Below are positions 35,521-47,039 of a stretch of DNA of 64,000 bases, in pieces. A program made the position numbers and the translations under genes. The DNA comes from Fulvivirga ligni (GTDB lineage Bacteria; Bacteroidota; Bacteroidia; Cytophagales; Cyclobacteriaceae). The number at the start of each line of letters is the position of its first letter. Within the stretch, counting starts at the first letter, position 1. The stretch lies in the NCBI RefSeq assembly GCF_021389935.1, contig NZ_CP089979.1, forward strand, positions 6,459,895-6,523,894. The letters are read 5' to 3'. Under the pieces are notes generated by a model. It saw nothing but the letters and a program-made list of their open reading frames with translations, made no database searches and was not told the origin of the DNA.

Positions 35521-35895
35521 TTAGTTAGGACCTGCTGTAGAATAATCTTGAATTAAGATATCGAGTGGTATTTGTAAAGCTTCATGAGCCTTTCTAATCA
35601 TGGTTAAGCTAAGCTTTCTTTTACGATTTAAAACCAAAGAAGCTTTTGCTTTATCACCAAAAATATGGGCAACTTCATTTTGATTAAAATCTCTTTCCTC
35701 CATCACATACTTGATAGATTCGATGGGGTCTAACTTAGGTAAAGGAAACTCTCTATCTTCATAATCTTCAATGAGAATAGCTAGTAATTCAAGTCTATCT
35801 CCATCAGGTGTGCCCTTTTGAGCATCGAATATCTTTTCAGCCTCTTGAAGAGCCTGTAAATATTCATTTTCAGTCCTTATGGGTTTGAGTTCCAA
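35521..35895 (-). CDS. higA: HigA-type antitoxin
   Basis: The 124-residue protein has the HigA arrangement: an N-terminal helical part (AEKIFDAQKGTPDGDRLELLAILIEDYE) and an XRE HTH (YVMEERDFNQNEVAHIFGDKAKASLVLNRKRKLSLTMI). It follows the toxin gene by 26 bp in the same direction, the toxin-first order typical of higBA. It should neutralise HigB and repress the promoter. Confidence 0.85.
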   Translation of the reverse strand: MELKPIRTENEYLQALQEAEKIFDAQKGTPDGDRLELLAILIEDYEDREFPLPKLDPIESIKYVMEERDFNQNEVAHIFGDKAKASLVLNRKRKLSLTMIRKAHEALQIPLDILIQDYSTAGPN

Positions 35896-35921
35896 TGTTG
35901 TATAATTAAATGTAATGTCTC

Positions 35922-36215
35922 TTATATTGTCTCTGGGTTAATGTTGTTATAGTCGGCATGGGTACCAATGAATCTGATATAGACAATTGAAGTAGAGAAA
36001 TTAAAAGCTACTACCAATCGAAACTTATTTTTAGCGATGTTAAAGATTGCCCTATTATTATCGATAATCCTACTTTTATTAAATAGCTCGGTAATGTCAT
36101 TAGGCTTCTCTATTTGAGCCGATTTCATTGATTTAATCCATAAAACTAGTCCTGTCTTGCTAGTTGGGTTCTTTTTGTGAAAATTGTGAAGAGTACCTAC
36201 AGAGATTATTCTCAT
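35922..36215 (-). CDS. higB: HigB-type mRNA interferase toxin
   Basis: The 97-residue protein matches HigB toxins: MRIISVGTLHNFHKKNP, WIKSMKSAQIEKPNDI, NRAIFNIAKNKFRLVVAFNF and YIRFIGTHADYNNI with the conserved Asn-x-x-Arg-Leu and terminal THxDY. HigB is a RelE-fold ribosome-dependent RNase. The motifs look complete. Confidence 0.88.
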   Translation of the reverse strand: MRIISVGTLHNFHKKNPTSKTGLVLWIKSMKSAQIEKPNDITELFNKSRIIDNNRAIFNIAKNKFRLVVAFNFSTSIVYIRFIGTHADYNNINPETI

Positions 36216-36349
36216 GTTGCTTAAATTTTGTTAAATAAATAAATTCTCTGCTTTCCATAATCTTACTGGTTTAAAGTCATTATATTATAACTGGATTATA
36301 CTCAGTTATGCGCCATTATAAAGTTACCAAAAAGTTTCCAATATGGAAA

Positions 36350-37081
36350 CTAATTAATTGAAATATTTATCTCTCTCTTTCTACGAAAATGATCGCCATA
36401 ATATTTTTTCAGTTTTTGCTTGCCCTTATATAGCTGCTGAGCCACTGAAGCTTTTGAAATATTGAGTTCCTCTGCTATTTCAATGGATTTCTTGTTTTCA
36501 AGAATAAACTTTTTAATCACCTGGAGAGTAATAGAAGGCTTCACCTTTTGAGGACCTTGACTTAGAAGCCTGTGAAGTGTAGCAGTAGAGATTTTATGGT
36601 GATTGCAGAATTCTCGAGTGCTCAAGCCACCTGATTTGTACTCTTTTAATAGCCATACTTGTTTTTCATAAGCCAGGACAGAACCTTTTCTACCATTAGG
36701 AGGAAATATTGAATGGAGAATAGATTCGAGATGATCATTATATTTCTCTTCCATGGAAACAGAAGCATATTCGGCTGGCTCAGAAATAGTATCAAAGGAA
36801 TCAGAGGAAAAGGCTGGATTTTCTATATACTCATGATATAGATACGATCTATTTTTAGCTCGGATATGAGCGGCCTTTGATTGCAATATAAAATATGTAG
36901 TTCTTTTACCTTTTAGCAAGTTGAAATACTTGTCTGGCTTGGATAAGATCTCATAAGAATAGTCCTGGAGTAAGTCATTTTGTAAATCACCATCAGTAAA
37001 AAATTTTGTAATTATTTTCTTTGCGTAGGACAGTGATTCATTAAATCGAGATTGAAATACTTTTTGATCGAACTGGCTCAT
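36350..37081 (-). CDS. Sigma-factor-like regulator with C-terminal HTH
   Basis: The 243-residue protein looks like a divergent sigma-70 family member. The N-terminal ~100 residues resemble region 2 (LQNDLLQDYSYEILSKPDKYF). The C-terminus has two HTH-like stretches: GGLSTREFCNHHKISTATLHRLL and KSIEIAEELNISKASVAQQLYKGKQKLKKY, the latter like region 4. It may direct island genes. Assignment is by pattern. Confidence 0.5.
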   Translation of the reverse strand: MSQFDQKVFQSRFNESLSYAKKIITKFFTDGDLQNDLLQDYSYEILSKPDKYFNLLKGKRTTYFILQSKAAHIRAKNRSYLYHEYIENPAFSSDSFDTISEPAEYASVSMEEKYNDHLESILHSIFPPNGRKGSVLAYEKQVWLLKEYKSGGLSTREFCNHHKISTATLHRLLSQGPQKVKPSITLQVIKKFILENKKSIEIAEELNISKASVAQQLYKGKQKLKKYYGDHFRRKREINISIN

Positions 37082-37362
37082 GATTACAAATTTTTAGATT
37101 CAAGAAAACCATGATTTGCAATGCAACCGAACTAGAGTATATATTAAATATTAATAGCAGTTTCGAAAACCTCTAATCATTAGAGCTACACTGAATTCTA
37201 TTAATAATAAGGTTGGATAGCTAGAAATTCAAAAGGCGCAATAACCTTATACTTTGGAATAAATAAACTACTTATTGACACATGAAATAAAAAAATTATC
37301 TCATATATATGAGATAAGAATAGAAAACTTCTTGCTCAACCCACAGATTTTATAGTTAACTA

Positions 37363-38025
37363 TTATAGACTATTTATATCTTGCCTTGTGGTTTTACCTG
37401 TGGTGCTGTTAAATGTGATAATTCCACTTTGTGGTTGAGTAATGATGTCCAAGGTTTTATGCTCTTCAAGACCTTTGGTCACAAAAACAGAAAAAAGCAT
37501 AATATTTTGGCCACTATAATATTTTTGTAAATCAAGAAAACAAGCATAGCTAGTTCTACCTAAGGTCACTACATCATCTACTAGTATAATATTATTGGTA
37601 TGGATAATCTCTGGTGAGATTTGTAAAGAAGCCCGATGTTCATGAACTTCAGATCTATCTTTTGCTGAGGATCGTGAAGAAGATGCAGAAATACGCTTAG
37701 TTCTTTGAATAATTTCAATAGAGGTATTAGCAAGATTGTTTTTGACTAATTCATCCGCAATAATTTTTGCTGGCCATATTCCTCCATTCAATAATGGAGT
37801 GCTTCTTGGAATTGGGATTAAAGTGGTATTGGGCCCTAAAAAACCTTCGAAAAAAGATAAGTTTTTGTTTATTGCGCCTATCACAGAATTTATGGTTGAT
37901 TGCCTTCCAGCTTTAAGTGCTGCGCAAATTTGACGGGATTGTTCTCCCTTCTCGCCAGTATTTTTGGATAGGTAATTTGCTATTCCAGCGTAGTTTAATG
38001 AATTTGTTCCATCTCCAGCACACAC
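37363..38025 (-). CDS. ComF-like phosphoribosyltransferase
   Basis: The 220-residue protein has a type I PRTase core: LIPIPRSTPLLNGGIWPAKIIADEL and the PRPP loop NNIILVDDVVTLGRTS. The GTG start at 38025 overlaps the stop of the DprA-like gene by one base (TAGTG), so the pair is translationally coupled. ComF proteins act in DNA uptake, but DprA/SLOG-PRTase pairs also occur in predicted defence modules such as PsyrTA-like systems. A role in nucleotide signalling or defence is inferred. Confidence 0.75.
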   Translation of the reverse strand: MCAGDGTNSLNYAGIANYLSKNTGEKGEQSRQICAALKAGRQSTINSVIGAINKNLSFFEGFLGPNTTLIPIPRSTPLLNGGIWPAKIIADELVKNNLANTSIEIIQRTKRISASSSRSSAKDRSEVHEHRASLQISPEIIHTNNIILVDDVVTLGRTSYACFLDLQKYYSGQNIMLFSVFVTKGLEEHKTLDIITQPQSGIITFNSTTGKTTRQDINSL

Positions 38026-38706
38026 TATTCTAACACCGCTTCTTTATTCGAAATGAGATAAGGAACTTCTTCTAATAGTTCCTGATAATTACCTCTAGTT
38101 AACTTTTGAGCTCCATATTCAAGCATTTCATTTGGCCAAGATAAATTATTCTCAGTGAAAGATTCTACAAAGTAAAAACAGCTTACGACCTAACCTAAGT
38201 GCTTCCCAACCTTGGTGCCTAGTACCACTCTGCTCACTAGCTTCGATAATGATAGTTGCATCACTAATCAAAGCCATAGTGCGATTGCGTAAAATAAAAT
38301 TCTTGGGTTGGGTAGGGTGTCCTTCAGAAAACTGAGAAATACAAAGGTGATGGTTCATTATCTCCAGCTGAAGGTTCTGATTATTTTTAGGATAAAATTG
38401 TTCTAATGAAGTACCTATAACTGCAATAGTCTTTCCACCATTATTAATGGCTGTGGTATGCGCAATTGTATCGACCCCTTGGGCAAGACCACTAACTACG
38501 GTGAAATTATGGTTAGTGAGGTATTTGGTTATTATTTCAGCTCTTTTCAATCCTTTATGAGATATTTTCCGAGAACCAACAACAGAAACCTTGCGCTGGG
38601 ATTTCAATAGATCTAAATCCCCAGAGTAATAGAGCTTATTAGGCGCATTTTTTAATTCATTAGAACTAAAATCACTTAAATACTCATTTGTTAGAACAGA
38701 TTTCAT
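38025..38706 (-). pseudogene. DprA/Smf-like gene with one frameshift
   Basis: The main frame (38152-38706) gives the SLOG Rossmann fold: KVSVVGSRKISHKG, FTVVSGLAQGVDTIAH and TIAVIGTSLEQFYPK, then ALISDATIIIEASEQSGTRHQGWEALRLGRKLFLL. One extra base near 38160 (CTTTGTAG) then breaks it; in the next frame it continues VESFTENNLSWPNEMLEYGA to a TAG at 38025. The full protein would be about 226 residues, without the wHTH of competence DprA. It is a sequencing error or a recent mutation. Confidence 0.8.
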
Positions 38707-38846
38707 CGTAATTAAGATAGTAAATTATTTACTTTTGCAACAATTAATTGTGGCTTATCAGCTATAAGTCTTCAAAGTACCATTGATAAGAATAAACACC
38801 TAAATTAGTGAACGTGTATAATGTTTCACTTCACATGCTAGTTGAG

Positions 38847-39125
38847 TCATTTATCTGAAATACTCAAATTATACTTGGACAGATTTTGAAGAAAAGTCTC
38901 TAATTGTTCAATGGCTTCTAATACATCCGCATTACGATAATTAAATTTTGAATCCTTCAATAATTTCCCATCTCTTCGGGTTAAGAATGCCTGGAAAATT
39001 TTATATTCCGTATCTGTACATCTTTCTTTTAAAGTGATGAAGCCTTTAGTATTAGCATCATGACTATAATTGTCCATTCTCAGCCATTGTTGCTCTTCAC
39101 TAAATTCCAGTCTATAATGTTCCAT
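38847..39125 (-). CDS. Hypothetical protein, 92 aa
   Basis: The product is small and highly charged (EFSEEQQWLRMDNY, FLTRRDGKLLKDSKFNYRN). No family is recognised. It follows the DUF4209-like gene in the same direction, so it may be part of that defence-like cassette. It is intact, unlike its left and right neighbours. Confidence 0.5.
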   Translation of the reverse strand: MEHYRLEFSEEQQWLRMDNYSHDANTKGFITLKERCTDTEYKIFQAFLTRRDGKLLKDSKFNYRNADVLEAIEQLETFLQNLSKYNLSISDK

Positions 39126-39231
39126 TTATATTAATTTTTTTTGCTTTCCTCATAATATACGAGCATATAAGCTATATTATTTTTCGAGGTGAATTTAATT
39201 ATTTAATAATGAAAATGACTGGCAGTGTTTT

Positions 39232-41156
39232 TTAATTATTTGTGTCATCATTATTACTTTCTTCTTCCACAAATCGGTATTTCACAAAACGCAATATTAT
39301 GGTAAAAACAACTATGATCTTGTCAAAGTCGTAATCATGAATGTCCAATAAACCATGAGCAACCTTATTTCTTAAATTTTGTCCTACTTTTTCGCTCAAC
39401 ACAAACTTGATAAATAGTCTGTCGTCCTCACTGAATCCAGTAGGACTTTCTGGTTCATCTTTTATATCGGCCAAGATATCATCTATGTTTTTTTCCATTA
39501 CTATTCCTTTATCCTTTGGTTTAAAGGTAGGAATACCTAGATGCTCACACATGTATCGTAATAAGGCTTCAACCTTAAGTGTCAAAGAGTCATTTAAGAC
39601 AACTGCATTGAATTCGTAGTCTTTATCTTTTGACCAAGCTTCTAGTTCATTAAAAAGTAGGCGAATTGGAGGAATCAATATTTCAACTGGCTTTATATTG
39701 CGTAAAATTCCATTATAGTTTCTTGAAATCGGTGCACTTAGCCAAGAATTTGATAAGAATTCAATTGTAGCGTCAAAATTAATTTTATCATTCTTGTAAG
39801 CTTGAATGAAATAATATGTTAGCCATTGTACACCGATTTGATAGTGAAAACCATAGGTTTGCCAAAACGAAAAGAGCTTTCTTTCTTCTTCAGTAGTATA
39901 TTTTGCAATTGTATTTCCAAATTTGTCCCAACAGAATTTCCGAAAAATCTTAAGGAACCGTTCTGCGAAACTGATTCTTCTGAACTTTTTTCAATTACTT
40001 CGAGGCTTGAAAACATTTGTGAAATAGATAAGGTCTGTAATATTTCCTGAGGACTTTTTGCTTCAATTTCTTTATTAATATTTTCAGCAACAGCCTTTAC
40101 ATGATCTTGATCTAGCTCTTGTTGAACAGTTCCAAAATTACCCGTTCCTCTTATTTCTTGATACCACTTTGCTAAGCGCTCTATATTTTCTTCATCTTTC
40201 AATTCCCTATAAAGGCGTAGTGCGTCTTCAACAAATCCTATCGCAGCCAATTGTCTAGGCGTACCTTCAGCCTCCTTCGCTAATTGCTCATACAATTCGG
40301 CTTTTCTTTTTTTATAGTTGAAATACTCTAATCCCGCTTTTTGATCCAAAACACTTGAGGAATTAAGGATGTAAATAGCTCCCCACTTGTATTTCTTTGC
40401 TTGTGTTTCAACCCCCACTAAATTTTGTTTTAGAATATTTTCCGGTATGATCTCATTTTTGACATATTTATAATTGTCAACAAACAATTGTGTTACATCT
40501 AAGTAAAATTCGGAGGGCGTCATCTCTATCTAAATCCCATCCATTGTGTAGCTCTATCAACCATGAAGCAATATTGTTTTTTAAATCGTGAAACTTTGAT
40601 CGAATTCCAATTTGGAGAGCCGCTTTGATAGCTTGGTAAAGATGAATAATGTAGCGTTTATTCTTTTCTGAAGATAATGTTTTATCCTTATATGATTTAG
40701 CAAGTTCAAATAAGTCACCACCAAGCTGTTTTTTGAAATCATTATGACGTGAGAAAACAGTTGAATTTTGAAAATATAGGATTAAACCAAAGTGTGTTTT
40801 GGCGTAAAGATTTTTAGTGCTTTTATATCTTTCTTCAATATATTTGAAGTCGTTTTCAGTAAACTGGGTTATATCTGGCCAAACAATAGGAACTTTTTCT
40901 CCTTCCTCATTTTTTACTCTTCCCACTCATTTGCCCAGTCACACCTTTAACTTTTCCAGTTTCAGAATCTTGGTCAAAGGACACCCTCAAAGCAAAGCAC
41001 TGTCGTTCTAATTCAGACTTTTTTTAAAATTTCAGTTAACCCTTCTTTATTAAGTATTTCATTTACTCTTTGTAACTCTTTAATAATATCATGTTGATTG
41101 GTAACATCAAGCGGAACAGAATCTAACTTATTATGAAATTCTTCTAAAGCATTCAT
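39232..41156 (-). pseudogene. DUF4209-like gene with several frameshifts
   Basis: Five overlapping frames, read 41156 to 39232, make one ~640-residue protein: MNALEEFHNKLDS.., VKNEEGEKVPIVWPD.., TPSEFYLDVTQLF.., GVQWLTYYFIQAYKNDK.. and PPIRLLFNELEAW... The C-terminus has QNLRNKVAHGLLD, the R(N)..HG signature of DUF4209 proteins. Shifts lie near 41020 (an A-run), 40925, 40515 and 39830. The codons between shifts stay protein-like. The function of DUF4209 proteins is poorly known; some occur in defence islands. Confidence 0.65.
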
Positions 41157-41476
41157 TTTTGTCGTATTATAGGTCAATCTCACTAATTTAAAATTAAAAA
41201 TGTATAAGGGCAGTGGGTAGGGCTTTGAAAGTCTGAGCCGAATAGCGAAGTCAGTGTATACGTAAGCAGTGGTAAACATACATGGCGAGCATGTCGGCGA
41301 CGGAATAATAACCTTCAGCCTTCTGAGATGAATCAGTATTATCATTTTCATAGATCACCCAAAACATTATCTTTCTTATATAACTTTTGAAGTTGTTTCA
41401 CCTCAGTTAAGCTTAAAAAGAGTTCATTGATCTTTTCTCCTTATTACTTATAAATCTAAAATCGGTGATTATTATA
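41157..41476. other. Intergenic region between STAND and DUF4209-like genes
   Basis: This 320-bp stretch holds no gene. Part of it is unusually GC-rich for the region (41230-41330, with GGCGAGCATGTCGGCGACGG), which may be the scar of a lost mobile element. Confidence 0.35.
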
Positions 41477-44400
41477 TCAAATGATTGTAATAGCTTTTTT
41501 TCGCATCTCTTTGCTCCTATCGTCATGATCAGTAATTGTCTCATAAGTTGAGACAATAAAATTAAGGGCTTTATCTTCAACTTGATAGTGGGGTAGGTCT
41601 CCTAATTGTAGTTTATTATTAGTTAGGGCAAATTCAAATAATTCAACTGCCATAAAAGGAAATTTGACTATTTTGGGTAAGCAAATATTTAATTAATTGA
41701 TCTGTTAATTTAAAATATTTAGACTTGATGAGGTTTTTTTAATGATTTTGTATAAGTCCTGAAGTGCGACATGTCCGGCATCGCTGAAATGCCAAAAAAT
41801 GTCATTGAAATCCTCCTTATCGGCCTTTAGTAAGATTAATTCTAGTAAATAGTCACTCTTTTTTTTAGAGTCCTCAACTTTATAATAATTACTTAAAATT
41901 TCTCCTATGGCTTTAGAACGGTTATAATTAGTAGAATCTAAAAACATTGGTAGTAACTCTTCGGCTCCTTCTTGCTCGTAGAGATATGAGTCATAAAGAA
42001 TTGTAAATAAATAATCACTGTCTTCACTGCCCCATAGAACCTGACTCAATCAACAACCTAATTGGTGCATCTAATATTCTAATCCCATTAGTTCGGAAGT
42101 ATGGCAATGACTGGATAGCTGTAGCAATAACATGTATATTAGTTTCTTTAACAAATGAGGTTACATAAAGATCATGAGCCTCATCTCTATTCAATCTATT
42201 GAGATAATGGAAGCGAAAGTAGATTGCGGCTCGAGATCTCTGGAGGCCCATTCTCCAAAATGTATGCAACAGTATCGAATATAGTTTTCTTAAAACTATT
42301 ATCACGAGTACGAAGCAGATTGTTAACCGCATCACCATGTAAAGTATTTATGGCTGTTGTATAAAGCCCATTTATACTAGTATTGGCATTATCAGCAACA
42401 AAAGTAGCTGCGTTTTCATTTTTAAATCGTAAGCTAGTTTTTACAAGATAGTTAATTACCTTCAAGGATGTCTTATCTTGATTAACAAGACTACCCGCTA
42501 AGGATGTGATATATACTTCTTGATTAGAAAAATCCTTTTCCAGAACATTCTCAAACAAAGGCAAAATCAAGTTCAAATCTGCACCCGATTGGGTCCAGCC
42601 GTAGAGTCCGCTTATAGCATATTCAATGGGGAGATTATCTGATTCTATAACCGCTTTTATTATTTCTAACTTTTCCGTTGAGGGATATTGCTTAACAATA
42701 TTTCCAAATTCTGATGCTAGCTCTGATCTGCCTCCTTTTAAGAAATCCATTCCCCACCTATCTTCGTCAGTATCATATTTTCTGAAAGACATTAGCCAAT
42801 GCTTCTTCTTCATAAAATTTTGCGCACCTGACGGAATAGGACTGTGAACGGCACCAGAATATTACACTCCGCCTCTTTGGAATATCCTTATGTTTTGAGA
42901 ATTTTCTTCTCAATTCCATTAGAGACATTTTCAAGTCTGGGTTAGATTGAATTATATCTATGGGCATTCTTTGTAACCAATAATATTTAGATAGACCCCA
43001 TTCAAAGCGAAGTATGGTTTTACCCTCGTCAGTAGTCCAGAATCTTAATTCTTTTTTACCCTCTATAGCTTCGTATGGTATTCAGTATGATATTTTGCTG
43101 TTCGGCATTCATTATGCGGAAAACTCTTCTCAACTAATGATCTCAATTCGTATTCCAGATCATCGCGATAAGTCAAAAGCCCTAAGTGCTTAAAATGGTT
43201 GAACAATTCTATAATTTCATTGGTAAATTTATCCTCATTACCATTTAAGGAAAAGGTTAACAATCTAAGAATGGTATCGTGATTTGATGACTTAAGTCTA
43301 TGGAAGAACTCTAAGAAATCGTCAATGTGAGTTGACGCAGTTGCCTTTAGATAACGAGCGAGCATTTGGTATAAAAAATTCCTGAGCACCAATATGGTCA
43401 TTATTATGTAATTCAATTCGACTATAAGTCCAATCTCTTATCAAGCCATTTTGAGTGCCAGAATCTTTATAAAGATCATTCCTCATACCTTCGAGCAGTA
43501 TAGGAAATAATTTTTGTGGAGCTAGTTTGTATAGAGATTTCAGAACTTGATCATAGTCTCCCTTGGTATATGCTCTTTTATCATCTTGAGACAAGATTCC
43601 CTTTTAAGACGTTAAGCACAAAGTCTTCATTATATTTTATGATGTTTTCAAGAACATGGAATATGTCGAAGTTTCTGAATTTATAAAATCCGGACACTTA
43701 GCAAGCATGAAAAGGGGATCAGAACTACTCCAATCCTTCACAAAGTATAGTACTTTTTGTATAACCTTCTAGTATCTTCAATTTGCTTAAAATATTTCCA
43801 TGCCATCGGATCATTCACTTCGACATGTTTTCGTAAAAAGTTAATCTGCAAATTCGATATAATCTCGTCAAAATTCTCATCTACTAATTTCCGTTCAGGT
43901 GATTTAATCTTCCTGGCTTCTCCTTTGAGCAACTCGAGTAAGGAATTATCTATGACAAATTCCAACCAATAGCTGCTGTATGCATGTTCATAAAATAAAA
44001 AGCTATAGTTCCATGAACTTATCAGGGAAAACTTTATCAAGTCCTGCTCTTCCTGAGTGGGGTTTGATTGAAAAAGTATATTTAGAAAAATAATGTGCTT
44101 AAGGTGAAAAAATATCTACTCATCTGAAATAACCTGTTTTGTATACTTGCAATACAATACAGGATCATAATCCCTCAAATAGGTAATTATCATTTTTACT
44201 GCCGAGCGAATATGAATTGATTGTTCAGAATCCTTTATATAATTGATTAAGTCTGATCTGTTTTCTACAAACTGTTTGGCGAAAATAAAATCATAAAAGG
44301 ATTGATGGAAAAATTGTAATTGCTTGCCCTCACATTTGACCAGTTGTTCACTCTCCAGATAATCAATTTCATCTGAAAAATCTTCAAATTGGGAAACGGA

Positions 44401-45973
44401 AATACTTATTCGTTGGCTACTGAACATTTTATCAGCAATTGAATAAAGAGCAATTTTAACTTTAGTTTTATTAGTCTTGACGCGTTCTGGAATCTGTAAC
44501 ACTTTTTGATTCAAAATTTTTACGTACAATTCTTGTATCGTAGTTACTTTTAAGCTGTCTTCGTCAGATGCTATTCTTGAAAATATATTTAGGTTATTTG
44601 GAATTCTTAGAAGTTCCAGAAGCTATCTGATATGCGATTCTTGACAATCCCAATTTTTTCAAGTTGCTCGAATACTTGTTCTGAAGAAAGCTTGGTAACT
44701 TGTATAGTATTATTTTTTCTAAACTGTCTTAAACTGGGATCATAGTTCAAATCCTGATTACGAACTGAAATAACTATTTTAATATTGTCATCATTTTCAA
44801 AACGATCAATGAACCCTTTAAAGACATCCAGAAATCTTCTGTCAGAGGACATTGATTGTGATAGGGCATCGATTTGGTCTATGACAATGATTGTAGTGCG
44901 ATATATAGCTTTACATCTCTCTATAAAATCAAATACAGGTAAGGTAAGCCCAATACTATTTTGAAGATCAGTAATTGTATAAGAGTAAAGTTTATCTGTC
45001 TTCAAACCCAAAATGGGAAGATCCAATGACCGACACTTTGAGAAAAAATCTTTTCAGAATCACAGTCTTGCAAATCCGGCTGGTCCAGCGATAGGCATAT
45101 ATTCTGAATATTTCCCTTAGAATCTTTTTTGGCCTCACTTTGAACCCAATTAATCAATTGCTCAGTTTCATTGCGTAGTATGTGAGAATCTTCAATACCT
45201 TCAAAAGTGTTTGGTTCAGATAACAAGCTGATTGAGCCATTATACAGTTGTTTCGAAATTTCCTCTTCAGTAAGATAACCATTTAAGAGTGTTAAGAATT
45301 TCCTTAGTAACTGTATTGTCCGTCACTGAGCGAATCAGAGAAAATAGTGGCTGCAATTGTGGTTTATCCGTAAGTTCCAAATCCAAATCACTAGGAATAA
45401 TTTTCTTTACATTAATCTCTTGAAAGAATATCCCGCACTATAATTGCACAATCTGTCATTTTTAATGACCGCAGAGTAGGCATGTTTAAGTTACTTGATA
45501 TCCAACCCTCCAACTCAGGTTCCTTAAGGATCTGATTATTAAAGTCAGTAATTAGGTCGCGACAAGGTGCCGTAAAATCTTTAGCAACTGCGATGTAATA
45601 TGTAAAGTCGTTGGTGTCGTGGATTATTCTATCATCCAAAAGGCTATACAGTATTAATTTTGTAATCTCCCCTCCAAAATCGGTTTTGGCTAGGTTGTGT
45701 TTATACTTTTTGCATTGGATTATACCATGGGCTTTTCCATTCCTAAAACATCACAACATCTCGTGCTTGTTCTGCAACTCCGCTCATCAAACTTATGTCA
45801 TCATAGTCATTTAGCTCTTGCTTTTCAATTTTCAGCTGGTAAATGCTGTATAACAGTTCTTCAAATCTGCGTGGATTGGAGATTTCTGTGTATGGGAAGG
45901 ATTGGTTATCTACAGGGTACGGTTTACTTTGTTCTTCGTGTAGGTGAGGTTTTGAATAATTTACGAGCTCCAT
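41477..45973 (-). pseudogene. Avs-like STAND NTPase with PD-(D/E)xK nuclease-like N-terminus, frameshifted
   Basis: At least a dozen adjacent frames join into one ~1500-residue protein. N-terminus: SGVAEQARDVVMF continues in the next frame as RNGKAHGIIQCKKYKHN, an Mrr-like D..QxK nuclease motif. Walker A IAGPAGF-(G)KTVILK spans 45060-45100, where three single-base shifts occur; Walker B is TTIIVIDQIDAL. A STAND winged helix has FFHQSFYDFIFAKQF. The C-terminal ~900 residues are helical sensor repeats ending RKKAITII. This layout matches Avs antiphage proteins, in which phage-protein binding activates the nuclease. Confidence 0.75.
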
Positions 45974-46253
45974 TTCAATCAGATTTTATGCAGTAATCAA
46001 ATATGTTTATTTAAAAGGAGACAGGATGAAGATTGATTGCTTTTTAAAGTTTTTATTGAGATAATTTCATTTATTTGAATCGAACTAACGACAATGAGGA
46101 ATATCACTTTTAAAGAGGCATAAAAAAGAGCTCAAATATAATAGGGCTATTGGTACGTAAAGTCCGAACTACAAGCTCGAACCAGCAACTATTTGATGCT
46201 GGCACCAGCAGAGGAAATCACAACTACTGTGTTGAGCATGGCGGCTACGGATG

Positions 46254-46904
46254 TTATTTTTTATTGGCTGACAGTCGAACATGAGATCTATCTTCCAATA
46301 AATTTAAATGGTGTTTTAAGAATTTGTACAATTCTTCAGAAACTTCTCCGTCCAGGTATGCATCCTCCAAATTTTCTTTATCATCCTTTATTATTTCAAG
46401 GATATCTTCATCATAACCCCAAATTCTTGGCATGGGGTTTTTATAAGCGTAGTCTTTAATAGCTTCGGATTTTGTATCCAAATGCTTTATTTCGAAAGAA
46501 TCGGTTTTTGATTCGTGTATCAATTTCATCCAAATATTATAAGAACCAGGTATTGTCAATGATGCATCACAAATAATAGGTAAATCAAGCCTTTCAATAG
46601 CGCACCTGTAGAGTTGATATGCATAACCATTTCCTCTATAAGAAGGTAACGTTCCGATTTTTGAAATTCCATAATAGTTATTGTTCAAGATACTAAGTGG
46701 CAAGAGTCGTAAAAGGCTTAAGGTAAGACCATCCTGGTTAGAAATTTTAAAAAACTTTTCTTGCTCTCTGAAACCAAAATGAATCCAAAGATTGGAAATA
46801 TCAAATTTTGGCTGATGAAACTGGATTTGGTTATATTCTATACCGTGGTCACAATTGAAAAAATGTCCTTTGGGAAGTGCATATTCGCAATTTAAATTAG
46901 GCAT
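46254..46904 (-). CDS. GNAT-like acetyltransferase
   Basis: The 216-residue protein has a GNAT acetyl-CoA motif: ISKIGTLPSYRGNGYAYQLYRCAIE (R/Q-x-x-G-x-G/A pattern, YRGNGYA). The N-terminal part and the acidic, helical C-terminal ~70 residues are unassigned. It is intact between two broken genes. The substrate is unknown. Confidence 0.65.
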   Translation of the reverse strand: MPNLNCEYALPKGHFFNCDHGIEYNQIQFHQPKFDISNLWIHFGFREQEKFFKISNQDGLTLSLLRLLPLSILNNNYYGISKIGTLPSYRGNGYAYQLYRCAIERLDLPIICDASLTIPGSYNIWMKLIHESKTDSFEIKHLDTKSEAIKDYAYKNPMPRIWGYDEDILEIIKDDKENLEDAYLDGEVSEELYKFLKHHLNLLEDRSHVRLSANKK

Positions 46905-47039
46905 TATTTAATTAAATTAAATATTGTCACTGATATATTTAGTCCCCATATAATTTTTCTAATAAAGAATGACCTGATGACTGAAGCTAATTAAATTTCC
47001 AAATCGTTGCTCACAGCTTCCAAATACTTAGATTTTTTT

